Source: Chloroflexota bacterium (lineage in GTDB: Bacteria > Chloroflexota > Anaerolineae > Anaerolineales > Anaerolineaceae). From it: 64,000 nucleotides of DNA. The position numbers and the translations under genes are program-made. Numbering within the stretch: the stretch's first letter is position 1; each line of letters opens with the position of its first letter. Below the pieces are notes generated by a model, which saw only the letters and a list, made by a program, of their open reading frames with translations, was not told where the DNA came from and ran no database searches. Shown in pieces: positions 8,264 to 16,320 of the stretch. The stretch covers positions 1-64,000 of the forward strand of contig JAAYUC010000033.1 in the NCBI GenBank assembly GCA_012517865.1. The letters are read 5' to 3'.

Positions 8264-9883
8264 TTAATCGTGCATTGGACAGATGCCGCAAGGGCAAATG
8301 CCAAGTTTGATGTGAGCTTCCACTTCAGCGCGGAAGTAATTAAACATATCTTTCAGCGGCGTGCCGGCAGTCTGACCGAGGCCGCAGTTGGATAAGGCAA
8401 TCAGGTCGTGGCTGAGGGTTTCCAGCTCTGCCAGGTCTTCCATCTTGCCTTGCCCTTTGCTGATGCCAACCAGCAGGTCGTAAGCGCGTTTTGTGCCAAT
8501 TCGGCACGGCGTACACTTTCCGCAGGATTCAACCCTGAAGAAGTTCGTCAGCACCACCGCCAGGTCGACAATGCACACGCTGTCATTGCAAATCAAGAGC
8601 GCTCCGGAACCAAGCGAGACGCCCGCTTTTCGGTAGGATTCAAAATCCATCGGTGTATCCTGAAGGCTTGACGGGATGATAGAGCCGCCGGAACCGCCGG
8701 TCTGGGCCATCTTAAAATTGCCATCTTTCATGCCCTTGGCATAAATGGTGATAATTTCCCGCAGAGTAATCCCCATGGGTACTTCTATCAGGCCTTTTTC
8801 ATTCACATTGCCCAGGATGGTGCAGACCTTTGTGCCGGGGCTGGAGGTTGTACCCATCTTCCGGAACCACTCCGCGCCGTTGCGGATAATGGGGGGGATG
8901 TTCGCCAGCGTTTCCACGTTATTAATTAAGGTCGGCTTTCCCCAAAGGCCTTCGGTCGTTGGGTAGGGCGGCCTGGACCTGGGTTCGCCGCGTTTGCCTT
9001 CGAGAGACTCAATCAACGCGGTTTCCTCACCGCAGATATAGGCTCCCGCGCCCGCGTGAACATGCATATGGAAGTTAAAGCCCGAGCCGAAAATGTTTTC
9101 ACCCAAAAATCCGTAGGCCTCTGCCTGCTTGATGGCCGCGTCCAGGCGCTGCAAGGCGAGTTGGTACTCACCGCGGATATAGATATAGCCTTCATCAGCG
9201 CCAACAGCATAACCGGCAATGAGCATGGCTTCGATGATGCGGTGCGGGTCACCTTCCAGGATTACGCGGTCCTTGAAGGTGCCGGGCTCGCTTTCATCCG
9301 CGTTGCAGATGACATACTTTTTTGTTCCAGCAGCTTTGCGAACAAAACTCCATTTCAGGCCGGTCGGAAAACCTGCGCCGCCGCGTCCCTGCAGCCCTGA
9401 GTCTGTGATGGTTTTAATGACATCCTCAGGCTTCATGTCAAAGACGAGGCCAAGCGCCTGATAACCGTCCTGGACAATATAATCATCAATGGAATCCGGA
9501 TCGATAATGCCAACATTTTTCAGCACCACGCGGTTTTCAGCGGGCAAGGTGCCTTTGCGGGCTTGCAGCCAGGCAACATGGCCGGACAGGTTGTAGCGCG
9601 GGGCAATCTTTTCCTCAACAATACGGCCTTTATAGAGATGTTCCTCGACAATATGAGGAATATCCGAAACCTCAAGCGGGCCGTAGATAACCGCTTCGGG
9701 ATATATCATGACCAAAGGAACAGCGGCGCTTTTTCCGATATCGCTGGCGTAGGTTAATTGGATTTCGTCAGTGAGTTCATATTGGTTAAGTAACCGTTCA
9801 AAGGCCGCGAAGATATCGGCGGAACCGCGTTTCTGACTTTCCGGGTCACTTGAAACAAGAACCATGGATCTAACGGTTTTCAT
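8264..9883 (-). CDS. NuoF/HydB-like flavoprotein subunit, second copy (no C-terminal ferredoxin)
   Basis: A 539-residue NADH-binding diaphorase subunit. The FMN/NADH fold shows GRGGAGFPTGLKW and CGEETALIESLEGKRGEPR, and the [4Fe-4S] motif is ESCGKCTPCR with a later Cys. The N-terminal thioredoxin-like domain (1-95) carries none of the four cysteines needed for a [2Fe-2S] cluster. Unlike the paralogue at 10399-12183 it stops before the 2x[4Fe-4S] ferredoxin domain, ending with a short Cys tail (CPCGICPMHD). SD AGGAG lies 6 bases before ATG. It probably forms an NAD(P)H-handling arm with the NuoE just upstream. Confidence 0.92.
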   Translation of the reverse strand: MKTVRSMVLVSSDPESQKRGSADIFAAFERLLNQYELTDEIQLTYASDIGKSAAVPLVMIYPEAVIYGPLEVSDIPHIVEEHLYKGRIVEEKIAPRYNLSGHVAWLQARKGTLPAENRVVLKNVGIIDPDSIDDYIVQDGYQALGLVFDMKPEDVIKTITDSGLQGRGGAGFPTGLKWSFVRKAAGTKKYVICNADESEPGTFKDRVILEGDPHRIIEAMLIAGYAVGADEGYIYIRGEYQLALQRLDAAIKQAEAYGFLGENIFGSGFNFHMHVHAGAGAYICGEETALIESLEGKRGEPRSRPPYPTTEGLWGKPTLINNVETLANIPPIIRNGAEWFRKMGTTSSPGTKVCTILGNVNEKGLIEVPMGITLREIITIYAKGMKDGNFKMAQTGGSGGSIIPSSLQDTPMDFESYRKAGVSLGSGALLICNDSVCIVDLAVVLTNFFRVESCGKCTPCRIGTKRAYDLLVGISKGQGKMEDLAELETLSHDLIALSNCGLGQTAGTPLKDMFNYFRAEVEAHIKLGICPCGICPMHD

Positions 9884-9892
9884 CGCAGCTCC

Positions 9893-10372
9893 TTATGCGT
9901 ACTTAGCCAGAATGCCCGGAACCTGGTCCGGCGTCACATTCCCATGAATATCAGTGTCGATCAAGATTACCGGACCAACTCCGCAAATACCCAGGCAGCT
10001 TGTGGTGATGAATGTCCATTTGTTGTCCGCGGAAGTCTGGCCCGGCTCAAGCTGTAGAGCGCTTTTGAGGGCGGCGTATACTTCTCTTCCACCAACGATA
10101 TGGCATGGGGCGCTTTCACAAAACTGGACAACGTGCCGGCCGCGCGGCTGCGTGGAAAGCATCCGATAAAACGTGGCAACGGACGCGATTTCCCTGGTTG
10201 GAATTTTAAGTAAGGCCGAAATCTGCTGAATGGCGTCCTGGGAGATATAACCAAGATTGTTGGTGACCTTCTGGAGAATTGGGATCAGGTCCGACCTGGT
10301 AGTCCCTGTGGACGCTACGATTTCGTTGACAAGCCTGATGGTCTCATCTTTGGCGTACTTGTTTTCTGCCAT
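9893..10372 (-). CDS. NuoE/HydC-like [2Fe-2S] subunit, second copy
   Basis: A 159-residue thioredoxin-like ferredoxin that partners NuoF. All four ligands are present in CESAPC and CLGIC. The frame extends upstream to a TTG at 10402 that would overlap the nuoF stop, but ATG 10372 has AGGAG 7 bases before it and yields MAENKYAKDE, the normal family length. It lies between the two NuoF paralogues, so the operon contains two complete NuoE-NuoF pairs. Confidence 0.92.
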   Translation of the reverse strand: MAENKYAKDETIRLVNEIVASTGTTRSDLIPILQKVTNNLGYISQDAIQQISALLKIPTREIASVATFYRMLSTQPRGRHVVQFCESAPCHIVGGREVYAALKSALQLEPGQTSADNKWTFITTSCLGICGVGPVILIDTDIHGNVTPDQVPGILAKYA

Positions 10373-10398
10373 CCTTTGCTCCTGTTCGGAAGTGCTGA

Positions 10399-12183
10399 TC
10401 AAATTACATTTATGGCCTCAAACTGACAAACCTGATGACAAATACCGCATTTAATACAAACATCTTGATTGATAACATGGGTGAGCTTGCGCTCGCCGCT
10501 GATGGCGCCGACCGGGCAGTTCCTTGCGCAGACAGTACAACCTGTACAGGGACCATCCTGGATTTCGTATCTGATTAAGCTGCGGCAGACCTTGGCTGGG
10601 CAGCGTTTTTCGTAGATGTGCGCTTTGTATTCGTCCATGAAATGGACAAGCGTGGAAACAACGGGATTTGGCGCGCCTTGCCCAAGGCCGCAAAGGCTGT
10701 TGCGCCGAATCTGTTCGCTCAACTCCTGCAATTCTTCAATATCACCGTCTTCGCCGCGGCCGTCACAGATCTTCTCCAATATCTCAAGCAGTCTGTGTGT
10801 GCCAACCCGGCAGGGAACGCATTTTCCGCAGGATTCGTCCTGGATGAATTCGAGGAAGAAACGGGCAATGTCGACCATGCACGTGCCTTCATCCATCACA
10901 ATCATACCCCCGGAGCCCATGATAGAACCAGCCTGACCGAGGGTCTCGTAATCCACAGGCAGATCCAGCAAATGCTCCGGCAGACATCCGCCCATGGGGC
11001 CGCCGGTCTGTACGGCTTTAAATTTCTTGTCGTTTTTTATTCCGCCGCCAACGTCGAAGATGATTTCCCGCAGCGTGATGCCAAACGGCACTTCAATCAA
11101 ACCGGTATTCTTTACATCACCAGCCAGGGCAAAGGTTTTGGTGCCTTTACTCTTTTCAGTACCCATGCTGGCAAACCATTCCGCGCCCTTAAGGATAATC
11201 TGGGGGACGTTGGCATATGTTTCAACATTATTGATGTTGGTGGGTCTTCCCCACAAACCTTTTTGCGCCGGGAAAGGCGGCCGCGTGCGCGGTTCACCTC
11301 TGCTGCCTTCGATGGACGCCATCAATGCGGTTTCCTCGCCGCAGACAAATGCGCCGGCGCCCATACGCATCTCCAGGTCAAAGCTGAAGTCCGTGCCCAG
11401 GATGTGTTTTCCGAGCAGGCCGAGGCTGCGGGCTTGTTTCATCGCGAGGTTCATTGTGCTGACCGCGATGGGATATTCGGCGCGGCAGTAGATGTAGCCT
11501 TGTTTCGCTCCAATCGCGTATGCGGCAATAATCATGCCCTCAATGACCGAGTGCGGGTCGCCTTCCAAAACACGGCGGTTCATGAACGCGCCCGGGTCGC
11601 CTTCATCCGCGTTGCAGATGATGTACTTCACGTCCCCTTCGGCCTGGCGGGCAAAACGCCACTTGAGGCCGGTGGGGAAGCCGGCGCCGCCGCGGCCGCG
11701 AAGCTTGGCATCCAGCACTTCCTGGATGACCTCTTCGGGGGTCATTTCCGTGAGAACCTTGCCGAGCGCCATATAGCCGTCGTTGGCGATATAGTCTTCG
11801 ATATTGCGGGGGTCAATCACGCCGACGTTGCGCAGCACGACGCGGATTTCCTTGGACTTTGGCGCGCTGAGCTCTTCGTCAATAGCGTCTTGCATTTTCG
11901 CGGCATACTGCTTGAGGATGCGTCCTTTGATAAAGTGCTCTTCGACCAGGCGCGGAATTTCGTAGTAGGTCAGGTTGGTGTAATGCGTGCCTTCGGGGTA
12001 GACAACCATATCCGGACCGTACTTCTGAGGATCACCCAAACGGGGGGTTTCCAAAATGCGCACTTCGTCGATCAGTCCTTGTTTGATCAACTCATCATTC
12101 AAAGTGTCAATTAGTTCGTAAGCGCCTTTTTCCACGCAAATCGGGTCGACAGAAACAAGCACAGTAGATCTATAGAACGCCAT
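10399..12183 (-). CDS. NuoF/HydB-like flavoprotein subunit with C-terminal 2x[4Fe-4S] ferredoxin
   Basis: A 594-residue HydB-type subunit. It has the FMN/NADH motifs GRGGAGFPTGLKW and CGEETALMASIEGSRGEPR, the [4Fe-4S] motif ESCGKCVPCR, and a C-terminal bacterial ferredoxin domain (CTGCTVCARNCP and CIKCGICHQVC), as in bifurcating hydrogenases. The N-terminal thioredoxin-like domain keeps at most one of its four cluster cysteines (C16). At the site of the usual TGCxGxC it reads TPRLGDP. SD AAGGA lies 6 bases before ATG. It is probably the bifurcation-site subunit, the FMN linking NAD(P)H with ferredoxin and the formate dehydrogenase (inferred from HydABC). Confidence 0.93.
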   Translation of the reverse strand: MAFYRSTVLVSVDPICVEKGAYELIDTLNDELIKQGLIDEVRILETPRLGDPQKYGPDMVVYPEGTHYTNLTYYEIPRLVEEHFIKGRILKQYAAKMQDAIDEELSAPKSKEIRVVLRNVGVIDPRNIEDYIANDGYMALGKVLTEMTPEEVIQEVLDAKLRGRGGAGFPTGLKWRFARQAEGDVKYIICNADEGDPGAFMNRRVLEGDPHSVIEGMIIAAYAIGAKQGYIYCRAEYPIAVSTMNLAMKQARSLGLLGKHILGTDFSFDLEMRMGAGAFVCGEETALMASIEGSRGEPRTRPPFPAQKGLWGRPTNINNVETYANVPQIILKGAEWFASMGTEKSKGTKTFALAGDVKNTGLIEVPFGITLREIIFDVGGGIKNDKKFKAVQTGGPMGGCLPEHLLDLPVDYETLGQAGSIMGSGGMIVMDEGTCMVDIARFFLEFIQDESCGKCVPCRVGTHRLLEILEKICDGRGEDGDIEELQELSEQIRRNSLCGLGQGAPNPVVSTLVHFMDEYKAHIYEKRCPAKVCRSLIRYEIQDGPCTGCTVCARNCPVGAISGERKLTHVINQDVCIKCGICHQVCQFEAINVI

Positions 12184-12234
12184 AATATTCCTTCCGAGTA
12201 GTAATTTTCAAGGTGTCGATAAACTTCAAAGAAG

Positions 12235-12603
12235 TTAGCCTTTGATCTGATAATCTGGAACGACTTTGCCTCTTACGACATGTTCTTCCATGATGATTTT
12301 CGCGATCTCAGGATTAACATGGCCGTAGGTCACTTTTTCCTGTCCTGGCAAGACCACCTGGACGACCGGCTCAAAAGAGTCAATCCCGATGTTGCCGGTC
12401 TGGCGGATGATGATATTTTCAAGGTGGTTGCTGTCAACAAATTCGAGGATGGCTTTGAGGGTTTCGCGTGCTCCCGCGGCAATCCCTACGGTTCCCATTC
12501 CGACAATTATTTCAGTCTTGCCGGTGGTTGTTTTCAGTTCCTGTTTGCGCAAGGCTTCTTCGCGCATTTTTTTCAGATCTTCAAGCGATTTAATGGTTGG
12601 CAT
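12235..12603 (-). CDS. Thioredoxin-fold ferredoxin-like protein with no cysteines
   Basis: A 122-residue homologue of the small (2Fe-2S) ferredoxin encoded in [FeFe]-hydrogenase operons. The fold signature VGMGTVGIAAGARE, TGNIGIDSFEPVVQV and VTYGHV is clear. Every cluster cysteine is replaced: family TCGIAAGA is TVGIAAGA, and family TGCIGxC is TGNIGID. There is no Cys in the whole protein, so it cannot hold the usual cluster and is probably a structural or regulatory subunit. ATG 12603 has AAGGAG upstream. It sits between the HATPase gene and nuoF, the normal place for this family. Confidence 0.9.
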   Translation of the reverse strand: MPTIKSLEDLKKMREEALRKQELKTTTGKTEIIVGMGTVGIAAGARETLKAILEFVDSNHLENIIIRQTGNIGIDSFEPVVQVVLPGQEKVTYGHVNPEIAKIIMEEHVVRGKVVPDYQIKG

Positions 12604-12613
12604 ATTACTCTCC

Positions 12614-13159
12614 TTAATTCAACGCTAAAGCTTCAATTCCTTCAGTAAAAATTTCCCGTATGTATCGGATGACTTCCGGTTCAGCAAGGCAATCTTTGCC
12701 GAGTTCATTCTTGATTTGGGCATCGTCGAAGAAGAACTCTTTGCTGTCATGCTTAACCTGAAAAACCCAATGGACATCAGGCGTCCCAACAATCAGAGCT
12801 AAAAATGTGCTCGGCAGGTCTCCTAACGGCATGCGGTCGATGTGACCGAGCTGAAAATGAACCTGCACCTTGGTACCCTTGCCCAGCTCCGAAGTAATGT
12901 TGAAGTAACCATTGCACGCTTCTGCGGCTGCTTTCAGCAAGGGTATTCCTAAACCTACGTTCCTTTCAGTCCGGCTGGTGGTCCATGGGTCTGTCACCGT
13001 TTGGACCATTTCCGGAGTCATTCCCTTCCCATCATCGGAAATCGTAATATCCAGTGCGTCATCCTTGCGGTTTCCGATGATACTGATAGAAATATTCCTG
13101 GCACCTGCCGATATGCTGTTGGCAGCGATATCAAGGATATGCAGGGCGATTTCTCTCAA
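12614..13159 (-). CDS. HATPase (GHKL) protein of hydrogenase/formate dehydrogenase clusters
   Basis: A 181-residue GHKL ATPase without a dimerisation/phosphoacceptor domain. It has the N box (HILDIAANSISAGA), G1 (DDGKGM) and G2 (GLGIPLLK). Such genes accompany hydA-type operons, and their function is unknown; a redox-linked regulatory role is often assumed. The start is a TTG at 13159 overlapping the nuoE stop (TTGA), with GAGG 7 bases upstream, so translation is probably coupled. The C-terminal 70 residues beyond the ATPase core are not recognised. Confidence 0.87.
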   Translation of the reverse strand: MREIALHILDIAANSISAGARNISISIIGNRKDDALDITISDDGKGMTPEMVQTVTDPWTTSRTERNVGLGIPLLKAAAEACNGYFNITSELGKGTKVQVHFQLGHIDRMPLGDLPSTFLALIVGTPDVHWVFQVKHDSKEFFFDDAQIKNELGKDCLAEPEVIRYIREIFTEGIEALALN

Positions 13160-13674
13160 TTAGCAGCCTCTTGATTTTGAATGTCCTGAATAATCTTGGG
13201 GAAGCGATTTGGCTGCATTCTTCCGCGGATATTATCATCCACGACCACGACAGGGGCCTGGCTACAGGCGCCAACGCAGCGGCATACTTCCAGCGTGACC
13301 AGTCCGTCGGGGGTTGTCTGGCCGGGCTCAATACCAAGCAGCTGCTTGGCTTTTTCAATAATCTGGTCAATACCACCTACATAACAGGCGGTTCCCAGGC
13401 AGAATTTTATGGTGTGTTTTCCACGCGGCGTGGTGGTGAAGAAAGAATAAAAGGAAACGACGCCGTGAACTTTGGATATTGGCACTCCCAATCTTCCCGC
13501 AATGTATGCCTGGACCGGTTTGGAAATGAAGCCGATTTTTTCCTGAACCTGGTTCAGGATTACCATCGTTGCGCCATTCAGGTGAAGATTTTCGTCAATA
13601 ATGGCGTCGATGATCGCTTTTTGTTCTGGATTTTCCAGGGGATTGAAGGTCACATTGTTATCGGAAGAGGTCAT
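13156..13674 (-). CDS. NuoE/HydC-like [2Fe-2S] subunit, first copy
   Basis: A 172-residue thioredoxin-like [2Fe-2S] subunit with the ligands CLGTAC and CVGAC. The frame runs back to 13740, but ATG 13674 has AGGAG 7 bases upstream and gives MTSSDNN. That start also leaves room for the promoter at 13725-13753. It is the first gene of the formate dehydrogenase operon that continues to 4581, in the order nuoE, HATPase, Trx-like, nuoF, nuoE, nuoF, FNT channel, fdhA. Confidence 0.93.
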   Translation of the reverse strand: MTSSDNNVTFNPLENPEQKAIIDAIIDENLHLNGATMVILNQVQEKIGFISKPVQAYIAGRLGVPISKVHGVVSFYSFFTTTPRGKHTIKFCLGTACYVGGIDQIIEKAKQLLGIEPGQTTPDGLVTLEVCRCVGACSQAPVVVVDDNIRGRMQPNRFPKIIQDIQNQEAAN

Positions 13675-13724
13675 GAGTGCTCCTGAGCGCGAAATAATTA
13701 TCCTTTGTGAAAAAAGATGCAAAT

Positions 13725-13753
13725 AGTTTAACTCCAACAACCCGATTGGTCAA
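13725..13753 (-). promoter_or_regulatory. Sigma-70-type promoter of the formate dehydrogenase operon
   Basis: On the minus strand TTGACC (13748-13753), a 17-base spacer and TAAACT (13725-13730) precede the first nuoE by about 50 bases. I see no clear terminator after the PHP gene at 13797, so some read-through from the regulatory genes is possible. Confidence 0.65.
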
Positions 13754-13796
13754 TGATTTTTGGCAGCTTTTTTAAGAAATGCCTGAGGGGAAAAAC

Positions 13797-14513
13797 TCAA
13801 CCGCTGTTCAGAATCCCTTCAGTAATCGCTTTGAGAGATGTGTCGGCGGCGCTGAATGTGTTCGCGCCTAAGAAGCCGTCCAGGTAATGCACATCGCCGC
13901 TTTGGAGAATGTGGTAGCGGGCTAATTCGGGATAGCGTTTCCGGATAGCCTCCCTGGTCGTGCGCCGGTTTATCTCCACAATTTGGACATCCAGGTCCGG
14001 AGGAACGGTGCCCAGGCGCGAAAGCAGACCGTTGGCTTCGCGATTGATATGCGCCGGAAAAAATAGACCTCCCAGGTCTTTGACAATCTGGCAGGCTCTC
14101 TGGATGGAGATTTGAACCGGAAAAAGAAGCTGCTGTTTAATTAATCGAAATTTGTAACCTTTTTCATCGACGACCCACTGCTGACCGAAATATTCTTCTT
14201 TATTTGGAAAAAATGGAAGATTCGCATCCACGATTTTTTGTAAGGCGTGCAGCTGGGCAAGGGTGTCGAACAGACAGATGGAATGAATTTCTTCCTGGGT
14301 TTCCAATTCCATTCCAGGAAGCACCATCAAGCCTTCTCTCAGCCCGACATTTCTAACTGGGGAGGCGTTGTAGCTGGCGTTGTGGTCTGTGACAGCGATA
14401 AGGTTTATTTCGTTGAAGAGCGCGCCTTCCACGATTGTTTCAGGCAGCATATCCGTTCCGGCGCATGGGGAGAGAACAGTATGTACATGCAGCTCAGCGC
14501 GAAAGTCAATCAC
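13797..14513 (-). CDS. PHP-domain phosphoesterase of the hydrogenase-type regulatory module
   Basis: A PHP metal-dependent phosphoesterase of about 238 residues. Visible motifs are the metal-binding ELHVHTVLSPC, the TDHN box, GMELETQEEIHS, FFPAHINRE and the C-terminal SGDVHYL. The substrate is unknown. The open frame begins at 14576 inside the upstream DRTGG gene. I prefer GTG 14513, 10 bases after that gene's stop, with GAGGA 7 bases before it and the protein beginning VIDFRAELHVHT. Members of this family recur beside [FeFe]-hydrogenase and bifurcating clusters. Confidence 0.85.
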   Translation of the reverse strand: MIDFRAELHVHTVLSPCAGTDMLPETIVEGALFNEINLIAVTDHNASYNASPVRNVGLREGLMVLPGMELETQEEIHSICLFDTLAQLHALQKIVDANLPFFPNKEEYFGQQWVVDEKGYKFRLIKQQLLFPVQISIQRACQIVKDLGGLFFPAHINREANGLLSRLGTVPPDLDVQIVEINRRTTREAIRKRYPELARYHILQSGDVHYLDGFLGANTFSAADTSLKAITEGILNSG

Positions 14514-14523
14514 AAAGGAATCC

Positions 14524-14874
14524 TCATGTTTCCTCTGCCCGGACGCCCATCTCCCACAATCTGCCGACAATTTCAAAGGTTGGCTTGGGTGTGGAAAATA
14601 TCGCTATCTCCTTTTCATTCGCCCTGGCTAGGGTGTGTTCATCCGGTTGGGCGTTCTCAGTGATAATGATGGCCGGGATATCCAGCAGAGAGGCTACGGC
14701 AATGATGTTGTTGTGCGCCATCAGGGTTACCCAAATGCTGCCGCTCAACGCGCCTGTCATGACGCAGCTGAGCATATCGGAGGTGTACCCCGTCCGAATT
14801 TCAATGGAATCCGGGCTGATGGGAACAGCAAGAGGCTTTAGTTGTAATTGGTCCTGAATTTCTTTTAGATTCAT
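14524..14874 (-). CDS. DRTGG-domain protein (first copy)
   Basis: A 116-residue single-domain DRTGG-type protein. The fold is suggested by the pattern of IEIRTGYTSDMLS, then MTGALSGSIWVTLMAHNNIIAVASLLDIPAIIIT, and a C-terminal TFEIVGRLWEMG. DRTGG domains are uncharacterised, likely ligand-binding modules found alone or with CBS domains. It is one of two paralogues flanking the CBS-HATPase gene. ATG 14874 starts 13 bases after that gene's stop. Confidence 0.82.
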   Translation of the reverse strand: MNLKEIQDQLQLKPLAVPISPDSIEIRTGYTSDMLSCVMTGALSGSIWVTLMAHNNIIAVASLLDIPAIIITENAQPDEHTLARANEKEIAIFSTPKPTFEIVGRLWEMGVRAEET

Positions 14875-14887
14875 AAGCCAGCTTCGA

Positions 14888-15847
14888 TCATGCCAATGGT
14901 TTGGACTTGTCCAGGTGCATGACCATGTAAAGATTGGTGCCTCGGTCCAGGGAGGAGGAGAGGTTCATTTCGTCCACGCAGCTTTTAATGTTCACTAACC
15001 CCATCCCGGCTCCAAAACCCATGGCGCGGATTTCCGGTGGGGCGGTGGAGTATCCCGGCTTCATTGCCAACGAAATATCCGGGATGCCCGGACCATCATC
15101 GTAGGCTTCCATCGTAATGCGGTCGGGTTCAATTTCCACGCGCAGCACCCCGCCGTGATTGGTGTGAATTATCAGGTTCATCTCGGCTTCGTAAACCGCG
15201 ATGCCGCATCGGCGGGCTACCTGAGGGCTGGCCCCGAGCCTGAGCAGGGCTTTCTTGATGTTATTGGAAGCCGCCCCTCCGCGTGAGAAGTCGTTTTTCT
15301 TGACGTTGTATCGCAAAGTCAGCGTGCTGCGGTCCGAGACAATGTCCTCAAAGAGATGGGAGGCGCGGTAGCGAATTAGTTCCTCAGCTTCAAAGTCTTT
15401 CTGCAGCGCTTTGAGCAAGCCGTTGGTAATATCGCCTTTGGTGAGGATACCAACCAGTTTATTACTGCTGTCCAGAACCGGCAGCCTGCCCAAATTCCAT
15501 TTGACGAACAATTTCAGGGCTTCAATTACCTGGTCTTCTTGTTTAACTGTGATGACATTACTGGTCATGTAATCCGCTACGGTCAGGTCGATACGGCCGT
15601 CGCGCAGGGAACGAATTAAATCTTCAATGGAAAGAATCCCACAAAGATTTCCATCAATCGCGACCGGAGCTCCGGAAATGCGGAACTTCTTGAATTCGTC
15701 CAGTGCTTCGCGCATGGTCTGCTCGGGCCGCAGGGCAAAGACTTTTTTGGTCATCACCTCGCCAACGGTGAGCTCATACGCGAGCTCTTCCACGCGGGTA
15801 ATCTTTGCGGCTTCGTCGTCAGTGATGAGGGGTTTATCGGAGACCAT
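14888..15847 (-). CDS. CBS-pair protein fused to an anti-sigma-factor-type HATPase
   Basis: A 319-residue fusion. Residues about 25-145 are two CBS motifs (VGEVMTKKVFAL, GILSIEDLIRSL, VADYMTSNVITV, GILTKGDITNGL), a typical adenine-nucleotide sensor. Residues about 175-315 are a RsbW/SpoIIAB-like GHKL domain with the N box VYEAEMNLIIHTNHGG, G1 DDGPGI and G2 FGAGMGLVNI. The design suggests energy-charge-controlled ATPase or kinase activity, which is inference; no cognate anti-anti-sigma factor is visible. It belongs to the module found near bifurcating hydrogenases. Confidence 0.88.
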   Translation of the reverse strand: MVSDKPLITDDEAAKITRVEELAYELTVGEVMTKKVFALRPEQTMREALDEFKKFRISGAPVAIDGNLCGILSIEDLIRSLRDGRIDLTVADYMTSNVITVKQEDQVIEALKLFVKWNLGRLPVLDSSNKLVGILTKGDITNGLLKALQKDFEAEELIRYRASHLFEDIVSDRSTLTLRYNVKKNDFSRGGAASNNIKKALLRLGASPQVARRCGIAVYEAEMNLIIHTNHGGVLRVEIEPDRITMEAYDDGPGIPDISLAMKPGYSTAPPEIRAMGFGAGMGLVNIKSCVDEMNLSSSLDRGTNLYMVMHLDKSKPLA

Positions 15848-15855
15848 GTTTTACA

Positions 15856-16230
15856 TCAGTCGCGGTCAAAGGCGTGCAGCATGCGTTTTTCGAAGCTGGG
15901 CAGTCCGTTCTGCATCAATCTTCCGCTTATTTCGTAAACACCGAGGTCGGAGGTGATTATTGGAAATCTTTCTTCAATGGCCAGCGTGATGGTTTCCTGC
16001 GGAGGTTGTTTACCTCGCGCGAAGATTACCAGGCGAACGTCGGCGATGAGAGCGGTGCGGATGACCTGTGGGTTGCTTAGGCCGGTAATCAGGACAGATT
16101 CAGGCTGAATGCTGGCAAGAACATCACTCATCAGGTCTCCCGCGTATCCTCCGAGGATTTCCATATCCAGATTCACATGGGGTGTCAGCAGTTTACCTTG
16201 GGAGATTTCCAATATTTGGCGAATTTTCAT
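15856..16230 (-). CDS. DRTGG-domain protein (second copy)
   Basis: A 124-residue paralogue of the 14524-14874 product with the same layout: MEILGGYAGDLMSDVLA, SVLITGLSNPQVIRTALIADVRLVIFARG and a C-terminal VYEISGRLMQNG. It is the first gene of the four-gene regulatory set and diverges from hisS. ATG 16230 is preceded by AAGGA. Substrate and partner are unknown. Confidence 0.8.
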   Translation of the reverse strand: MKIRQILEISQGKLLTPHVNLDMEILGGYAGDLMSDVLASIQPESVLITGLSNPQVIRTALIADVRLVIFARGKQPPQETITLAIEERFPIITSDLGVYEISGRLMQNGLPSFEKRMLHAFDRD

Positions 16231-16264
16231 TGTTATCCTTGAGAATGGCCCTTTAATTAACTAA

Positions 16265-16292
16265 TTTTACCCGATTTTCCGCGTGATATACT
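16265..16292 (+). promoter_or_regulatory. Putative promoter of hisS
   Basis: TATACT at 16287-16292 with a weak -35 TTTTAC at 16265-16270 (16-base spacer), 28 bases before the hisS ATG, in the intergenic gap shared with the divergent DRTGG gene. Confidence 0.5.
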
Positions 16293-16320
16293 TTATTAAT
16301 ATTTCTTGAAGGACTGAAAA

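Noticed and set aside
10373..10402. TTG start for the second NuoE overlapping the nuoF stop
   Set aside because: ATG 10372 has an AGGAG at ideal spacing and matches family length; the extra ten residues are not conserved-looking.
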